Notes: generated from the sequence alone by a model not told the origin. A stretch of 64,000 nucleotides of DNA from an uncultured Gammaproteobacteria bacterium (GCA_937898685.1 CALEJT010000005.1:9609-73608); one strand, 5' to 3'. Positions 50,927-60,608 are shown, numbered from the stretch's first letter. Made by a program: numbers and translations.

Positions 50927-51472
50927 ATGAACCGTCCCTTCCTCTCCCTCCCTCTCTGCGCCTGCCTGCTTCTCGCCGGTGGCTCCAGCTTGGCCGAGGG
51001 TGCGAACGAGGCCGCCAAGGTGGACTCTGCATCCAGACAGATCTTGGGCTGGGTCGAGAACATGCGCCTGATGCCGGGTAGGGCCTTGCTCAAGGCCAAG
51101 CTCGATAGCGGTGCCAAGTCCAGCGCTCTTCACGCCGAAGACATCGAATACTTCGAACAGGATGGCCGCCAGATGGTGCGTTTCACGGTGCGTGAGAATC
51201 ATCGCGACAAGAACAGTGAGCGCTTCATCTATGAACGACCCCTGGTGCGGGAAGTCGCCATCAAACTTCGCCGTACGGAACAGCGCGATGAACGCCCTGC
51301 AGTGCGCCTGGAATTCTGCATGGCCGGCAGAATGCACGAGACCTTGTTCACGTTGACGGATCGGACCAACTTCAACTATCCGGTCCTACTGGGAAGGGAC
51401 TTCCTCCAGCACGGCATCGTCGTGGACTCCTCCACGACCTTTACTCAGCGTACCCGCTGTCCGCGGTCCTGA
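50927..51472 (+). CDS. Retropepsin-like Zn_protease-family protein
   Basis: A 181-residue exported protein of the putative ATP-dependent zinc protease/retropepsin-like family (PF05618 type). A signal peptide ends near LAEGA. The Asp-Ser-Gly motif (LDSGAKSSALHAEDI, Asp60) is the single aspartate site of a half-aspartyl protease, followed by a beta-rich chain and LLGRDFLQHGIVVD, the second half of the fold. It is the first gene of a known triad with the inactive transglutaminase/7TM protein and the ATP-grasp ligase-like protein, 39 bases before the next gene. Confidence 0.87.
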   Translation: MNRPFLSLPLCACLLLAGGSSLAEGANEAAKVDSASRQILGWVENMRLMPGRALLKAKLDSGAKSSALHAEDIEYFEQDGRQMVRFTVRENHRDKNSERFIYERPLVREVAIKLRRTEQRDERPAVRLEFCMAGRMHETLFTLTDRTNFNYPVLLGRDFLQHGIVVDSSTTFTQRTRCPRS

Positions 51473-51511
51473 AGATCGCTCGGCAACCCCTGACACGATA
51501 AAAGTAGTTCT

Positions 51512-53065
51512 ATGTCCCCGAAAAACACCTTGTTCTTGTCCCCTGTGGCAATGTTGGTGCTTCTGCTGACGGCAGTGGCGCTGCTGATCGTCTACCTCAA
51601 GGTCAGCTACCTGCACATGCCGCTCAAGCCGGGGGAAGAGTCGAATGTGTGGATGATCGAGGCGCGCATCGACTTCACCGGACGCAATGGTCCGGCGCGC
51701 GTGACCTTCCAGTTGCCGCAGGCCACGCCGGGTTTCACGGTGCTGGATGAAAACTTCATCTCGCGAGGCTTCGGTCTGACGATCGAAGAAGGACGCAATG
51801 GTCGCGACGCAGTGTGGACGCGTCGTCGTTCGCAAGGTGAGCAGACACTGTTCTATCGTCAGCAGGTCTATCAGGAGAACCGCAGTTCTTCCGATCTCGC
51901 CGAGGCAGTGCCGACATCCGAGTTTCCCGCAGTTCCCGACTATCCCGAGCCGCTCGCTTCCGCCATCGACGACGTGCTGACGCGTGCGCGCAACGAATCG
52001 GCCGACATCTTCACTTTCGCAAGTCGCCTGATCGCGATCCTTTCCGATCCCAGCGATGAGAACGTACGTGTGATCCGCGATTCGCGGCCGCGTTCCGAGT
52101 GGGTGCCGCTCCTGCAGGAGATTCTGGCTGGTGCGCGTATTCCCTCGCGCATCGTCTATGGCATTTCGCTGCGTCCCGATTTCATCGATCAACGCCTGAT
52201 CACCTGGCTGGAAGTGAACAACGGCAGTCGCTGGCGTGGTTTCAATCCCGAGACCGGCGCTGCTGGCTATCCGGAGAATTTCTACCCCTGGGTGAAAGGC
52301 CCGCAGGAAATCGTCGACACCGATGGCGTGCGCAACCTCTCGCTCAGTTTTTCGACGGCGCTTTCCACCATCAACCAGGTGGGCCTCGCGCAACGCATGG
52401 AAGGCAAACTCGGTTCGGGCCTGATGAACTTCACGCTCTACAGTCTGCCGATCCCGACGCAGGACGTGTACAAGGTGCTGCTGATGGTGCCGCTGGGTGC
52501 GCTCGTGATCGCCTTCATGCGCGTGATGGTGGGCATCCCGACCTTCGGTACCTTCACTCCGATCCTGATCGCTCTCGCCTTCCGCGAAACGCAGTTGGGT
52601 TGGGGCGTGACGCTGTTCATCTCGATACTGTCGGCCGGTTTCCTCGTGCGCGTGGGACTGGCGAATCTGAGGTTGCTGCTGGTGCCGCGCCTCGCGTGCA
52701 TGTTGATCGTGGTGATCGGCCTGATGGTGATGATGAGCCTCTTCAGCGCGCGCCTTGGCTTCACGCAGGGACTTTCGATCGCACTCTTCCCGATGGTGAT
52801 TCTGACGATGACCATCGAGCGCATGTCGATCGTGTGGGAAGAGCGCGGTACGCGTGAAACGATCAAGGAAACCATCGGTACCCTGATCGTGGCCGTGTGC
52901 GGCTACTACGTGATGACGCATCCGCATCTGATGCATCTGATGTTCAACTTCCCGGAACTGCTCTTGATCGTATTGGCCGCCTGCATGCTGTTCGGTTCGT
53001 ACAATGGCTATCGCTTGAGCGAACTGTTGCGCTTCAAGGATCTCACCAAAGGTAGCAGCAACTGA
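51512..53065 (+). CDS. Inactive transglutaminase fused to 7TM domain
   Basis: A 517-residue inner-membrane protein. Helix 1 (LSPVAMLVLLLTAVALLIVY) anchors a periplasmic region of about 280 residues with a transglutaminase-like fold (IPSRIVYGISLRPDFIDQRL, TWLEVNNGSRWRGFNPETGA) that lacks an evident Cys-His-Asp triad. Seven hydrophobic helices follow from about residue 320 (VYKVLLMVPLGALVIAFMRV through LLLIVLAACMLFGSYNGY). This domain order matches the known family of the same name. Its stop overlaps the start of the ATP-grasp gene by one base (TGATG), so the two are coupled. Confidence 0.88.
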   Translation: MSPKNTLFLSPVAMLVLLLTAVALLIVYLKVSYLHMPLKPGEESNVWMIEARIDFTGRNGPARVTFQLPQATPGFTVLDENFISRGFGLTIEEGRNGRDAVWTRRRSQGEQTLFYRQQVYQENRSSSDLAEAVPTSEFPAVPDYPEPLASAIDDVLTRARNESADIFTFASRLIAILSDPSDENVRVIRDSRPRSEWVPLLQEILAGARIPSRIVYGISLRPDFIDQRLITWLEVNNGSRWRGFNPETGAAGYPENFYPWVKGPQEIVDTDGVRNLSLSFSTALSTINQVGLAQRMEGKLGSGLMNFTLYSLPIPTQDVYKVLLMVPLGALVIAFMRVMVGIPTFGTFTPILIALAFRETQLGWGVTLFISILSAGFLVRVGLANLRLLLVPRLACMLIVVIGLMVMMSLFSARLGFTQGLSIALFPMVILTMTIERMSIVWEERGTRETIKETIGTLIVAVCGYYVMTHPHLMHLMFNFPELLLIVLAACMLFGSYNGYRLSELLRFKDLTKGSSN

Positions 53066-54090
53066 TGTTCGCGCTCTGGACCAAGCTGCGTAAGTTGGGT
53101 GTGGTCGGGCTCAATGCCCGCAACCACAGCTACGTGATGAAGTACAACCGGCGCGAATCCTATCCGCTGGTGGACGACAAATTGCTGACGAAGAAGTTGG
53201 CGATCGAAGCAGGCATCGCGGTGCCGCGTCTCTACGGTGCAGTGTCGACGCAGCACGATCTCGCCAAGCTGCACGAGATTCTCGGCACGCACAAAGAGTT
53301 CGTGGTGAAGCCGGCGCACGGCGCCGGCGGTGAAGGCGTGCTCGTCATCGACGGCAAGCGCAAGGAGCTCTACGTCAAACCCGACGGCAGGGCGCTATCA
53401 CTCGACGAGATCAAGTATCACGCTTCCAACATCCTCAGTGGCATCTACAGTCTCGGTGGCATTCCCGATTCGGCGATGTTCGAGTATCGCGTGCGCGTGC
53501 ATCCCATCCTCGAACCGATCAGTTATCGCGGTGTGCCGGACGTGCGTCTGCTCGTCTTCCGCGGTGTGCCGGCGATGGCGATGATTCGTCTGCCCACGCG
53601 TTACTCCGACGGCAAGGCCAACCTGCATCAGGGTGCGGTCGGTGTCGGCATCGACATCGCCACCGGCATCACTTTGGATGGCGTGTTCCAGAGTCGAGTC
53701 GTGCAGGAACATCCCGACTTCGGTGTGCCGCTCGCGGGTCTCCAGATTCCCGAGTGGCAGACACTGCTGGAACTCGGCGCGCGCTGTTTCGATCTCACGG
53801 GGCTGGGCTACATGGGCGTGGACATCGTGCTCGATCGTGTGCGCGGCCCGATGATTCTCGAAATCAATGCTCGTCCCGGTCTCGCCATTCAGATCGCCAA
53901 TCAGCGGGGTCTGCAAGGACGTCTGGACAAACTCGAAGTGCTCGAGACCATTCCCTCCGATCCCAAGGAGCGTGTGCAGCTCGCGCTCGATCTCTTCGGC
54001 GGCGAAAGCGTCGTACCGCAGGTGCGCAATCCAGAATTGCTCAGTGATCCTTCTTCATTGGAAGAAGAGCCACAGGATCAAGAATCTTGA
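53065..54090 (+). CDS. Alpha-L-glutamate ligase-like ATP-grasp protein
   Basis: A 341-residue cytoplasmic protein of the RimK-related ATP-grasp group. Visible are NRRESYPLVDDKLLTKKLA, the ATP loop VVKPAHGAGGEGVLVIDG, and the C-terminal metal/ATP block GYMGVDIVLDRVRGPMILEI followed by NARPGLAIQIANQRG. These give the Lys, Glu and Asn expected of an ATP-grasp enzyme. The family is thought to attach amino acids to a carboxylate; its substrate is not known to me. It completes the triad with the two preceding genes, which would place the product or target at the membrane. Confidence 0.9.
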   Translation: MFALWTKLRKLGVVGLNARNHSYVMKYNRRESYPLVDDKLLTKKLAIEAGIAVPRLYGAVSTQHDLAKLHEILGTHKEFVVKPAHGAGGEGVLVIDGKRKELYVKPDGRALSLDEIKYHASNILSGIYSLGGIPDSAMFEYRVRVHPILEPISYRGVPDVRLLVFRGVPAMAMIRLPTRYSDGKANLHQGAVGVGIDIATGITLDGVFQSRVVQEHPDFGVPLAGLQIPEWQTLLELGARCFDLTGLGYMGVDIVLDRVRGPMILEINARPGLAIQIANQRGLQGRLDKLEVLETIPSDPKERVQLALDLFGGESVVPQVRNPELLSDPSSLEEEPQDQES

Positions 54091-54974
54091 TGAGTAGTGT
54101 TGCTCGGTCCATGGATGACCCAAGGACTGAGCAGCGCTTTCTCGCCACACCGTTCCAATAAGTGTCTCGCAAGAATGCTGTGCTCGGCAGTGCTGGCGCA
54201 GTACGCGTACGTCGTCTTCGCTATGTTCTTTCCTTGGCTTCGCTTGGTGCAGTGAGTGAAAGTTTCCTATCGATGTCGTCTATCCATCGCGAGAAATGAT
54301 CGTGATGATCTCGTCCTTCTCTCTTATCGAAATCATGTCGCTGCGCGTCTCGATTGGTTCTCGCTCCGACGCTGGTTTTGGAATCGGCGTGCCTACAGCG
54401 CCGGTTGTCATGAAGGGCGCTAGCGTTTTGTTGGCATCGTTCCGAATGAGCAAGTTCTGGAAGTGGTCCTTGCGTCGCGTATCAAAACGTTCGTACTAGA
54501 AAGATGGCGAGAGCGATCTGCATCGATGCCGATAAATTGCATGAAAAGGCGGGTATTGAATTGCCAACCGAACTGTACGGTTCGGATATAAAGGGTTGAT
54601 TCTTTCGGTAAGACCGGGCAGTCTCTTGCGCCACAGAGGGGAGGTCGTTCCGACCATATCATGTAAATACTGCGATTCCGGTCAAAAGTAGTTTTTCCTT
54701 GACAAAAAAATAGGTTTATTTGAAATTTCGGATTCCGTACGTGTTTTCGGTATCCGAAAACGGCAGTACCGAGAACAAAAAAACGGAAAAGCAAGACGTT
54801 CGACACAACGAACGCTTGAACCTCCGGGTCATCTCAGAGCCTAGCTGTCGCCTTCACGTTGGGCGAGCAGGTAGTCGGTCGGGCTTCATTTCGCTAAGCC
54901 ATCGCCGGCTGATGATCTACACAAGGGGCGTTCGAGCTCTTTGCAATCAAAAAAGCGAAAGAAAAAGGGGAAAT
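54091..54974. other. Long non-coding leader, 884 bases
   Basis: No supported gene. Short frames on both strands lack ribosome sites and family-like sequence. The segment 54500-54800 is AT-richer than the surroundings. A promoter is likely at 54699-54726, leaving a leader of about 240 bases before the receptor gene at 54975. No riboswitch can be recognised by eye. Confidence 0.5.
54699..54726 (+). promoter_or_regulatory. Likely promoter of the TonB receptor gene
   Basis: A perfect TTGACA at 54699-54704, then 16 bases and TGAAAT (54721-54726), four of six -10 matches. The AT-rich setting fits. It is the only complete -35 hexamer I noticed in the leader. Confidence 0.5.
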
Positions 54975-57900
54975 ATGAAAGCAGCCACTCAGAGCTACAG
55001 GCGCGCGCGCCTGTTCACCGCAGTCAATCGCTCCATCCAACATCTGATTACTCCTGCTGGTCTTGCTGCGTTGGCTTTCGCCAGCCTGGCGCCTTCCGTT
55101 CAAGCTCAAGAAGTCGAAGAGATTCGCGTAACCGGTTCTCGCCTTGTCCGCACCACCATGGAAACGCCGACCCCGGTAACCACCATGGAGGCAGCCGAAC
55201 TCCAAGCCATGGCGCCTGGCAACCTGATCGATGGTCTGCAGCAGATGCCGCAGTTCTACAACAACCAGACGCCTGATCAGTCCAACGGTGGCCAGAACTC
55301 CGGTGGCTCCAACATCAACCTGCGTGGTGCCGGCACCAACCGCACCCTGACTCTGTTGAGCGGCCGTCGTGTCGTGCCCAGCAACCGCTTCGGTACCGTG
55401 GACGTAGCCCTGTTCCCCGAAGACCTGCTGCGCACGGTTGAAACGGTGACCGGTGGTGCATCCGCCAGCTACGGTACCGACGCCGTGGCCGGTGTGGTGA
55501 ACTTCATCCTCGACACCAACTTCGAAGGTCTGAAAACCCATGCCCAGGCCGGCATCAACGAATACGGCGACGGCAGCACCTGGGAAGCAGGCCTCGCCTT
55601 CGGTCACGAGTTCGAAGACGGCTTCCACATCATGGGTTCGATCTCGGCCTACCGCATGGCGCCGATCCGCTCCTTCGAATCGCTGTCCGATCGCGACTAC
55701 ATCCGGAACATGGCCCGCGTGACCAACCCGGATCCGAACGGTCCGACCGAAATCATCCGTTCCTGGGTGCGTCCCACCAACTTCAGCAACACCGGTGTGC
55801 TTCTCGACAACACCCGTCCGTCCATCAACCGCCTGGAGTTCCAGCCTGATGGCAGCGTGCGTCCGATCCCGACTACCGATGTCGTTGGTACCGCTACCTC
55901 CGGCTGTCTGTGTATTGCCGACCCGGCCTACGGCTATGGCGTGAACTACGCCAACGATCTCAACGCCGGTTACGAGCGTCAGAACGTGTTCCTGTACGCC
56001 GACCAGGACTTCGGTGCCAACACCAACGTCTATGGTCAGCTGATCTACGGCCGCAACATCGCCTCCGACCGTCGTGAAAGCATCTCGCTGCTCTCCGGCT
56101 GGGAAGGCCGCATCTATGCGGACAACGCCTTCCTCCGTCCGGAAGTGGCTCAGATGATTCGTGATGCCGGTGCCCAATTCGTGGGCTACGGCTTCTTCCC
56201 GCTGAACGTGGTCGACACTCCGCTCGGCGAATCCGTGCAGGACACCAAGAACAAGACCTTCTCCATCACCTTCGGTATGGATCATGAGTTCACCGAAGGC
56301 TGGCTCGAAGGCTGGAACCTGCAGACCTATTACCAGTACGGCGAGAACGTGCAGGACTTCATCACGCTCAACGGCGTACGTGTCGACCGTCTGCCGATCG
56401 CCATGGATGCCGTGCGTCATCCCGAGACCGGCGAGATCATCTGCCGCGTGAACCTGCCTGAGTACACCCGTCCGATCTCGGAAGGCGGCAACGGCGGCTA
56501 CTTCCGCGACTGCGTACCGCTGAACACCTTCGGTGGCGTGCAGAACATCAGCCAGGCTGCAGCCGACTACATCATGGACCGCGACAACAAGGTCGCTCGC
56601 CAGTGGACCGAACAGAAGATGTTCGAGATCGTGTTGAACGGCGAGCTGTTCCAGGGTTGGGCTGGTCCGATCGACGCCGCATTCGGTGCCTCCTACCGTA
56701 ACGAGAAATTTGATCAGCGCACGTTGGATCCGACCGACGAATTCCCGGCGCTGCTCGATGGCCGTCTGATGAGCGACGTCGGCCTGCTACCTCCCGGCCT
56801 GCGTGGGGTCGTGCCCGAAGGTCACATCTCCGGCGCTGGCATTGCCGGATTGCGTCACGTACCCGCCGGTTACCTCGGTGACGCCAACTCGAGCTCGGTA
56901 CTGTTCAGCTCGCTGCGTGCCTTCGGCGGCGGTTACGACGTGAAGGAAGCCTTCGGTGAGGTCAACGTCCCGCTGCTCAACGGTGTGACCCTGGTCGAGA
57001 ACCTCGAAACCTCGCTGGCAGCCCGCTGGGCCGACTACGAAGGTTCAGGCGAAATCTGGGCCTGGAAAGTGGGCCTGAACTGGACCATCGACGACGAGTG
57101 GCGTGTACGTGCCACCAGCTCGCGCGACGTGCGTGCAGCATCGCTGCGCGAACGCTACGACCAGACCCGTGGTGGTATCAACGTGCGCAACCCCTGGGAT
57201 AACGGCAACCTCGTATCCGCCGCGTCGCTCTCCGGTGGTAACCCGAGCGTGAACCCGGAAGAAGCCGATACGCTGACCGCCGGCATCATCTACCAGCCCT
57301 CCTGGCTGGATGGTTTCCAGACCTCGGTCGACTGGTACAAGATCGACATCAACGACGCCATGGCCCAGCTGTCCGCGCAGAACATCGTCGACAGCTGCCG
57401 CGGTGGTGACATCACGCTCTGTCAGTACGTGATCACGCCGACCGGCCCGGTCACCAACCCGACCAGCAACGACTTCCGCCAGATCGATCGCGTGGAAGCG
57501 CTGTTCATCAACCTGGCCAACCAGCGCATCGAAGGCGCCGACTGGGAAATGCGCTACACCACTGACCTCGATCTCGTAGGCTTCGGTGGCGAAGAAACCA
57601 TCTCCTGGCGCTTCCTGTACAGCTACCTGGAAGAAAACTCCGTGAAGAACCCGGGTGCCGTACGTGACGACCGCGCTGGCCAGATCGGTGGTGGCTTCAC
57701 GTTGCCGCAGAACAAGGTCACCTCCAGCGTCACCTACCGCAACGGACCGTTCACGGCCTTCCTGCAGGGTCGCTGGATCGACGGCGGTGTGCTCGATCGC
57801 ACCTACATGGAAAGTCAGGTACGTGTGCCTGCCTCCGCTCGTCCGGCCAACTCGGTACTGGCGCTGTGTAACGGTGGTCAGACCGTGTGCACCATCGACG

Positions 57901-58121
57901 ACAACAGCATGCCGTCCGTCACCTACTGGGATGCGCGCCTCGGCATGAACTTCGGTCAGGACGAAAATCTGGAAGTGTTCCTGAACATCAACAACCTGAC
58001 GGACAAAGAACCGCCGATCACTCCTGGCGCCATTGGTCGTACCGGTGTGGGTGTTGGTGTACAGAGCCTGTACGACATTCTCGGACGTCGATACACCATC
58101 GGCGTGAATTACGAGTTCTGA
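54975..58121 (+). CDS. TonB-dependent outer-membrane receptor
   Basis: A 1048-residue outer-membrane active transporter. The leader of about 48 residues (to VQAQEVEE) precedes a TonB-box-like EIRVTGSRL, then the plug domain (LQQMPQFYNNQTPDQSNGG, INLRGAGTNRTLTLLSGRRV, TVTGGASASYGTDAVAGVVN). The rest is the 22-strand barrel, ending in a typical C-terminal strand (RRYTIGVNYEF, final Phe). The N-terminal stretch and plug belong to the large Caulobacter/marine-gamma type receptors. GGGG before the ATG at 54975 supports that start. Two tandem hairpins follow the gene. Substrate unknown; nearby aroK, sulfotransferase and methyltransferase genes give no clue. Confidence 0.93.
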   Translation: MKAATQSYRRARLFTAVNRSIQHLITPAGLAALAFASLAPSVQAQEVEEIRVTGSRLVRTTMETPTPVTTMEAAELQAMAPGNLIDGLQQMPQFYNNQTPDQSNGGQNSGGSNINLRGAGTNRTLTLLSGRRVVPSNRFGTVDVALFPEDLLRTVETVTGGASASYGTDAVAGVVNFILDTNFEGLKTHAQAGINEYGDGSTWEAGLAFGHEFEDGFHIMGSISAYRMAPIRSFESLSDRDYIRNMARVTNPDPNGPTEIIRSWVRPTNFSNTGVLLDNTRPSINRLEFQPDGSVRPIPTTDVVGTATSGCLCIADPAYGYGVNYANDLNAGYERQNVFLYADQDFGANTNVYGQLIYGRNIASDRRESISLLSGWEGRIYADNAFLRPEVAQMIRDAGAQFVGYGFFPLNVVDTPLGESVQDTKNKTFSITFGMDHEFTEGWLEGWNLQTYYQYGENVQDFITLNGVRVDRLPIAMDAVRHPETGEIICRVNLPEYTRPISEGGNGGYFRDCVPLNTFGGVQNISQAAADYIMDRDNKVARQWTEQKMFEIVLNGELFQGWAGPIDAAFGASYRNEKFDQRTLDPTDEFPALLDGRLMSDVGLLPPGLRGVVPEGHISGAGIAGLRHVPAGYLGDANSSSVLFSSLRAFGGGYDVKEAFGEVNVPLLNGVTLVENLETSLAARWADYEGSGEIWAWKVGLNWTIDDEWRVRATSSRDVRAASLRERYDQTRGGINVRNPWDNGNLVSAASLSGGNPSVNPEEADTLTAGIIYQPSWLDGFQTSVDWYKIDINDAMAQLSAQNIVDSCRGGDITLCQYVITPTGPVTNPTSNDFRQIDRVEALFINLANQRIEGADWEMRYTTDLDLVGFGGEETISWRFLYSYLEENSVKNPGAVRDDRAGQIGGGFTLPQNKVTSSVTYRNGPFTAFLQGRWIDGGVLDRTYMESQVRVPASARPANSVLALCNGGQTVCTIDDNSMPSVTYWDARLGMNFGQDENLEVFLNINNLTDKEPPITPGAIGRTGVGVGVQSLYDILGRRYTIGVNYEF

Positions 58122-58130
58122 GGGGGATGC

Positions 58131-58199
58131 CATCGGCCTGTCTGGACGCAGGCCGATGTTGCAGTGCTCGAGGGCGGCCCTGGCCGCCCTCTTTTTTTT
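58131..58199 (+). terminator. Two tandem hairpins after the receptor gene
   Basis: First stem CATCGGCCTG (58131-58140) / CAGGCCGATG (58149-58158), perfect 10 bp, without T-run. Second stem AGGGCGGC (58171-58178) / GCCGCCCT (58183-58190) with CCTG loop and eight Ts at 58192-58199. The second is the terminator; the first may protect the 3' end of the mRNA. Confidence 0.85.
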
Positions 58200-58309
58200 G
58201 TCTGGCGATGAGTCCTGCCCTGTATTTCGCTGCTGGTACGGGCCCCGTGAGCCTGCGTTTTTAGGGCTGAACAAAACGCTGCAATGACGCAGCGCGCCTT
58301 GTTGACCAA

Positions 58310-58819
58310 TCAGTATTTATTCAGCTCGCTCAGGATGCGTTCGCACACCTGATCCTGATTGAGTCCGTCGCCGGCGATGGTGATGTCCGCATACTTGCGG
58401 TAGAGAAGCGTGCGTTCGAGGAAGAGTTCGTCGAAGCTTTGTTCGGGGCGCTTGGCGATGCCGCGGGTTTCGTAGTCGGTGATGCGGCTGCGCAGTGTAT
58501 CGAGGCTCACATCCAGGTAGATCATCACGCCGTCTTCCTTCAGATGCTGCATGGCGGCATCGCTGTAAACAGCACTGCCTCCCGTGGAGATCACGTGGTT
58601 CTTCACGTCGAGGCTCTGCAGCACTTCGGATTCGATCTCACGCAAACGCATGTAACCTTCGCTGTCGAGAATGTCCTGCAGCGAACGGCCCTGCACGCTC
58701 TGAATCAACACGTCGGTGTCGATGAAGTCATGGGAAGTGCGTTTGGCGAGGATGACGCCGATGGTGCTCTTGCCGGAGCCCGGCATGCCGATGAGGACGA
58801 GGTTGGATTTGGAGGCCAT
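58310..58819 (-). CDS. Shikimate-kinase-like protein (variant)
   Basis: A 169-residue P-loop kinase of the AroK fold. Walker A GMPGSGKST lies at residues 11-19 and the shikimate-contacting Asp is in FIDTDVLIQ. The loop usually written GGG is GGS here (ISTGGSAVYSDAAMQ), and the lid region (RGIAKRPEQSFDELFLER) keeps an Arg. The variant loop matches a second, aroK-like gene that I recall in pseudomonads; whether it phosphorylates shikimate is uncertain. There is no aroB, pilQ or other partner beside it. It stands alone on the minus strand, 171 bases from the sulfotransferase gene. Confidence 0.8.
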   Translation of the reverse strand: MASKSNLVLIGMPGSGKSTIGVILAKRTSHDFIDTDVLIQSVQGRSLQDILDSEGYMRLREIESEVLQSLDVKNHVISTGGSAVYSDAAMQHLKEDGVMIYLDVSLDTLRSRITDYETRGIAKRPEQSFDELFLERTLLYRKYADITIAGDGLNQDQVCERILSELNKY

Positions 58820-58990
58820 GAACTGCTACCGCTGATTGGAACGCGCGCAATCCTATCACGGCTTGCGCCAGGCCGTTCATGCGCCGGCGAAGCCTTGAAG
58901 AAATCAAGACCCTGCAATAAAAGCGGACCTAGGTGTCAGCGCACGCGGCGATCGAGCGTTATGCAACCTGTCGCAATCAGGAACTGTTGC

Positions 58991-59833
58991 ATGCCGCGTC
59001 TACATGTCGTTGGTTGTCCGCGTAGTGGCACCACCTTGCTCATGGAGTTGCTCGCCACTTGTTTCCACTGTCAGCGGCAGAATGGACATGAGTTGAGCAT
59101 CTTTGCTCCCACGGGTGTGCCGCGAAGTTCCGAGCAGGTCTTTCTGAGCAAACAGCCCACCGACATCCTCCACGTCGGCAAGTTGCTCGACCTCGATCCC
59201 GATCTTTACGTCGTCCATCTGTTGCGCGATCCGCGCGCGGTGATCACGAGTCGTCACAGCGGTAAGAGTGGGTTGGACTACTTCTCGAACTATCGCATCT
59301 GGAAGCAATGCGAACTCGCGGCGCGTGCCTTGGAAGGGCATCCACATGTTCTGCATCTGCGCTACGAATCGTTGGTGCGTGATCCGAATGAAACGCAAGC
59401 ACGTATCGCTGCGCATTTTCCCTTTCTGCGTTCCCGCTACAGCTTCGCCGAATATCAGGACTTCGCGCATCCTGATCCTGCTGCGCGTGCGGCGATGAAT
59501 GGATTGCGTGCGATCGACACGGGCAGTCTGACGAAGTGGCGGCAGCACCTGCCACGCGCGAAGAGCCAGCTATTGAAATTTCCCACGATGCAGTGGGATC
59601 TCGAACATTACGGCTATGAACCGAATGCTGACTGGCAGAAGCTGCTCAAGGATGTGCTGCCACAGCCGCATAGCTGTCGCTATTCGGATCGACCGCAGTA
59701 CTTCAAGGAAGCGGAGAAGAAGTTACGACTGTGGTTCAAGATCAGACGCTATCGTCGGCAGGCGTTGAGCACGCCAGTGCAACCGCGTAGCCAAAGTGTC
59801 GAGGAACTACGACCCCGTCTCAGCGAGCAATAG
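58991..59833 (+). CDS. Sulfotransferase-family protein
   Basis: A 280-residue PAPS-dependent sulfotransferase-type enzyme. The 5'-phosphosulfate loop is at the N-terminus: VVGCPRSGTTLLMELLATC. The 3'-phosphate region appears as YVVHLLRDPRAVITSRHSG, with the Arg-Asp-Pro typical of the family. Downstream, LHLRYESLVRDPNETQARIA is also standard. The start at 58991 has AGGA eight bases upstream and places the loop at the very N-terminus; an ATG at 58961 is possible but has no site. The acceptor is unknown. It converges on the methyltransferase gene, 22 bases from it. Confidence 0.85.
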   Translation: MPRLHVVGCPRSGTTLLMELLATCFHCQRQNGHELSIFAPTGVPRSSEQVFLSKQPTDILHVGKLLDLDPDLYVVHLLRDPRAVITSRHSGKSGLDYFSNYRIWKQCELAARALEGHPHVLHLRYESLVRDPNETQARIAAHFPFLRSRYSFAEYQDFAHPDPAARAAMNGLRAIDTGSLTKWRQHLPRAKSQLLKFPTMQWDLEHYGYEPNADWQKLLKDVLPQPHSCRYSDRPQYFKEAEKKLRLWFKIRRYRRQALSTPVQPRSQSVEELRPRLSEQ

Positions 59834-59855
59834 CGTTCTACGAGATTGCTTCAGT

Positions 59856-60608
59856 TCAAGCTTTGAGCGCCACCACCAACACGTTGTGACTTTGGCCATC
59901 CCAAGGCAGCAATGCTTCGTAGTCGTGCTCGAGCAACTCCACGGAAAAACCGCAGTCTTCGAGCCAAGCCTTGAGTGTGGGAATCGACAGCGCCGTCATA
60001 CGGTGTTGGTCCCGCCATTCCTGCGTACCTCCCGGTGAGCTGCGCGTGATGCGCAGATTCAGATCCAACACTTCTCCCTCACCGCGGTAATACCACGCCG
60101 ATTGAAAGCGTAGTTGCGCATCGCCATCGCTGAGTTCGGTGGTGATGCCGGCATCATTGCGAACGCCAGCGGCATCGACTGCGTTGCAGAGAAATACGCC
60201 ACCCGGTTTCAGCGCGCGCCACACGCCGCGCAAGGTCTGCTGCAGCGACGACACTGGATGGCTGTAGTGCAACGAATAGAGAAAGCAGGTGACGAGATCG
60301 AAGGCTTCGACGTGTGTCAGCGCCGCCATGTCGCTCAGTTCGAACTGTGCCGTGGGACAACGCGCCTTGGCCAAATCCAGCATCGCAGCACTGTTGTCGA
60401 GACCGGTGCCGGTGAAACCGTGTTCGAGCATGTGACGCAGATGTTGACCGCTGCCACAGGCGAGATCGAGATAGTCGCGGCTGGGCGCGCCGCAGAAGAG
60501 CGCATAGGCGCGGCGCGCGAAATCACTCTGCGCCTCATAGTCGATGTGGGCACAGAAGCGGTCGTAGTAATGGGAGAGATCGGCGTAGAGCTCGCCTTGA
60601 CGGATCAT
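59856..60608 (-). CDS. Class I SAM-dependent methyltransferase
   Basis: A 250-residue methyltransferase. Motif I is YLDLACGSGQHLRHMLEHG, motif II follows with TGTGLDNSAAMLDLAKARCP, and FDLVTCFLYSLHYSHP is motif IV. The C-terminal part (LRFQSAWYYRGEGEVLDLNL) is of the methyltransferase type that also carries a beta-sheet extension. The start MIRQGELYADLSHYYDRF at 60608 is the conserved N-terminus; upstream codons were rejected. The substrate is not deducible. Confidence 0.86.
   Translation of the reverse strand: MIRQGELYADLSHYYDRFCAHIDYEAQSDFARRAYALFCGAPSRDYLDLACGSGQHLRHMLEHGFTGTGLDNSAAMLDLAKARCPTAQFELSDMAALTHVEAFDLVTCFLYSLHYSHPVSSLQQTLRGVWRALKPGGVFLCNAVDAAGVRNDAGITTELSDGDAQLRFQSAWYYRGEGEVLDLNLRITRSSPGGTQEWRDQHRMTALSIPTLKAWLEDCGFSVELLEHDYEALLPWDGQSHNVLVVALKA

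Noticed and set aside
54420..54806. 128-codon minus-strand frame in the receptor leader
   Set aside because: No ribosome site and no domain-like pattern; it overlaps the probable promoter.
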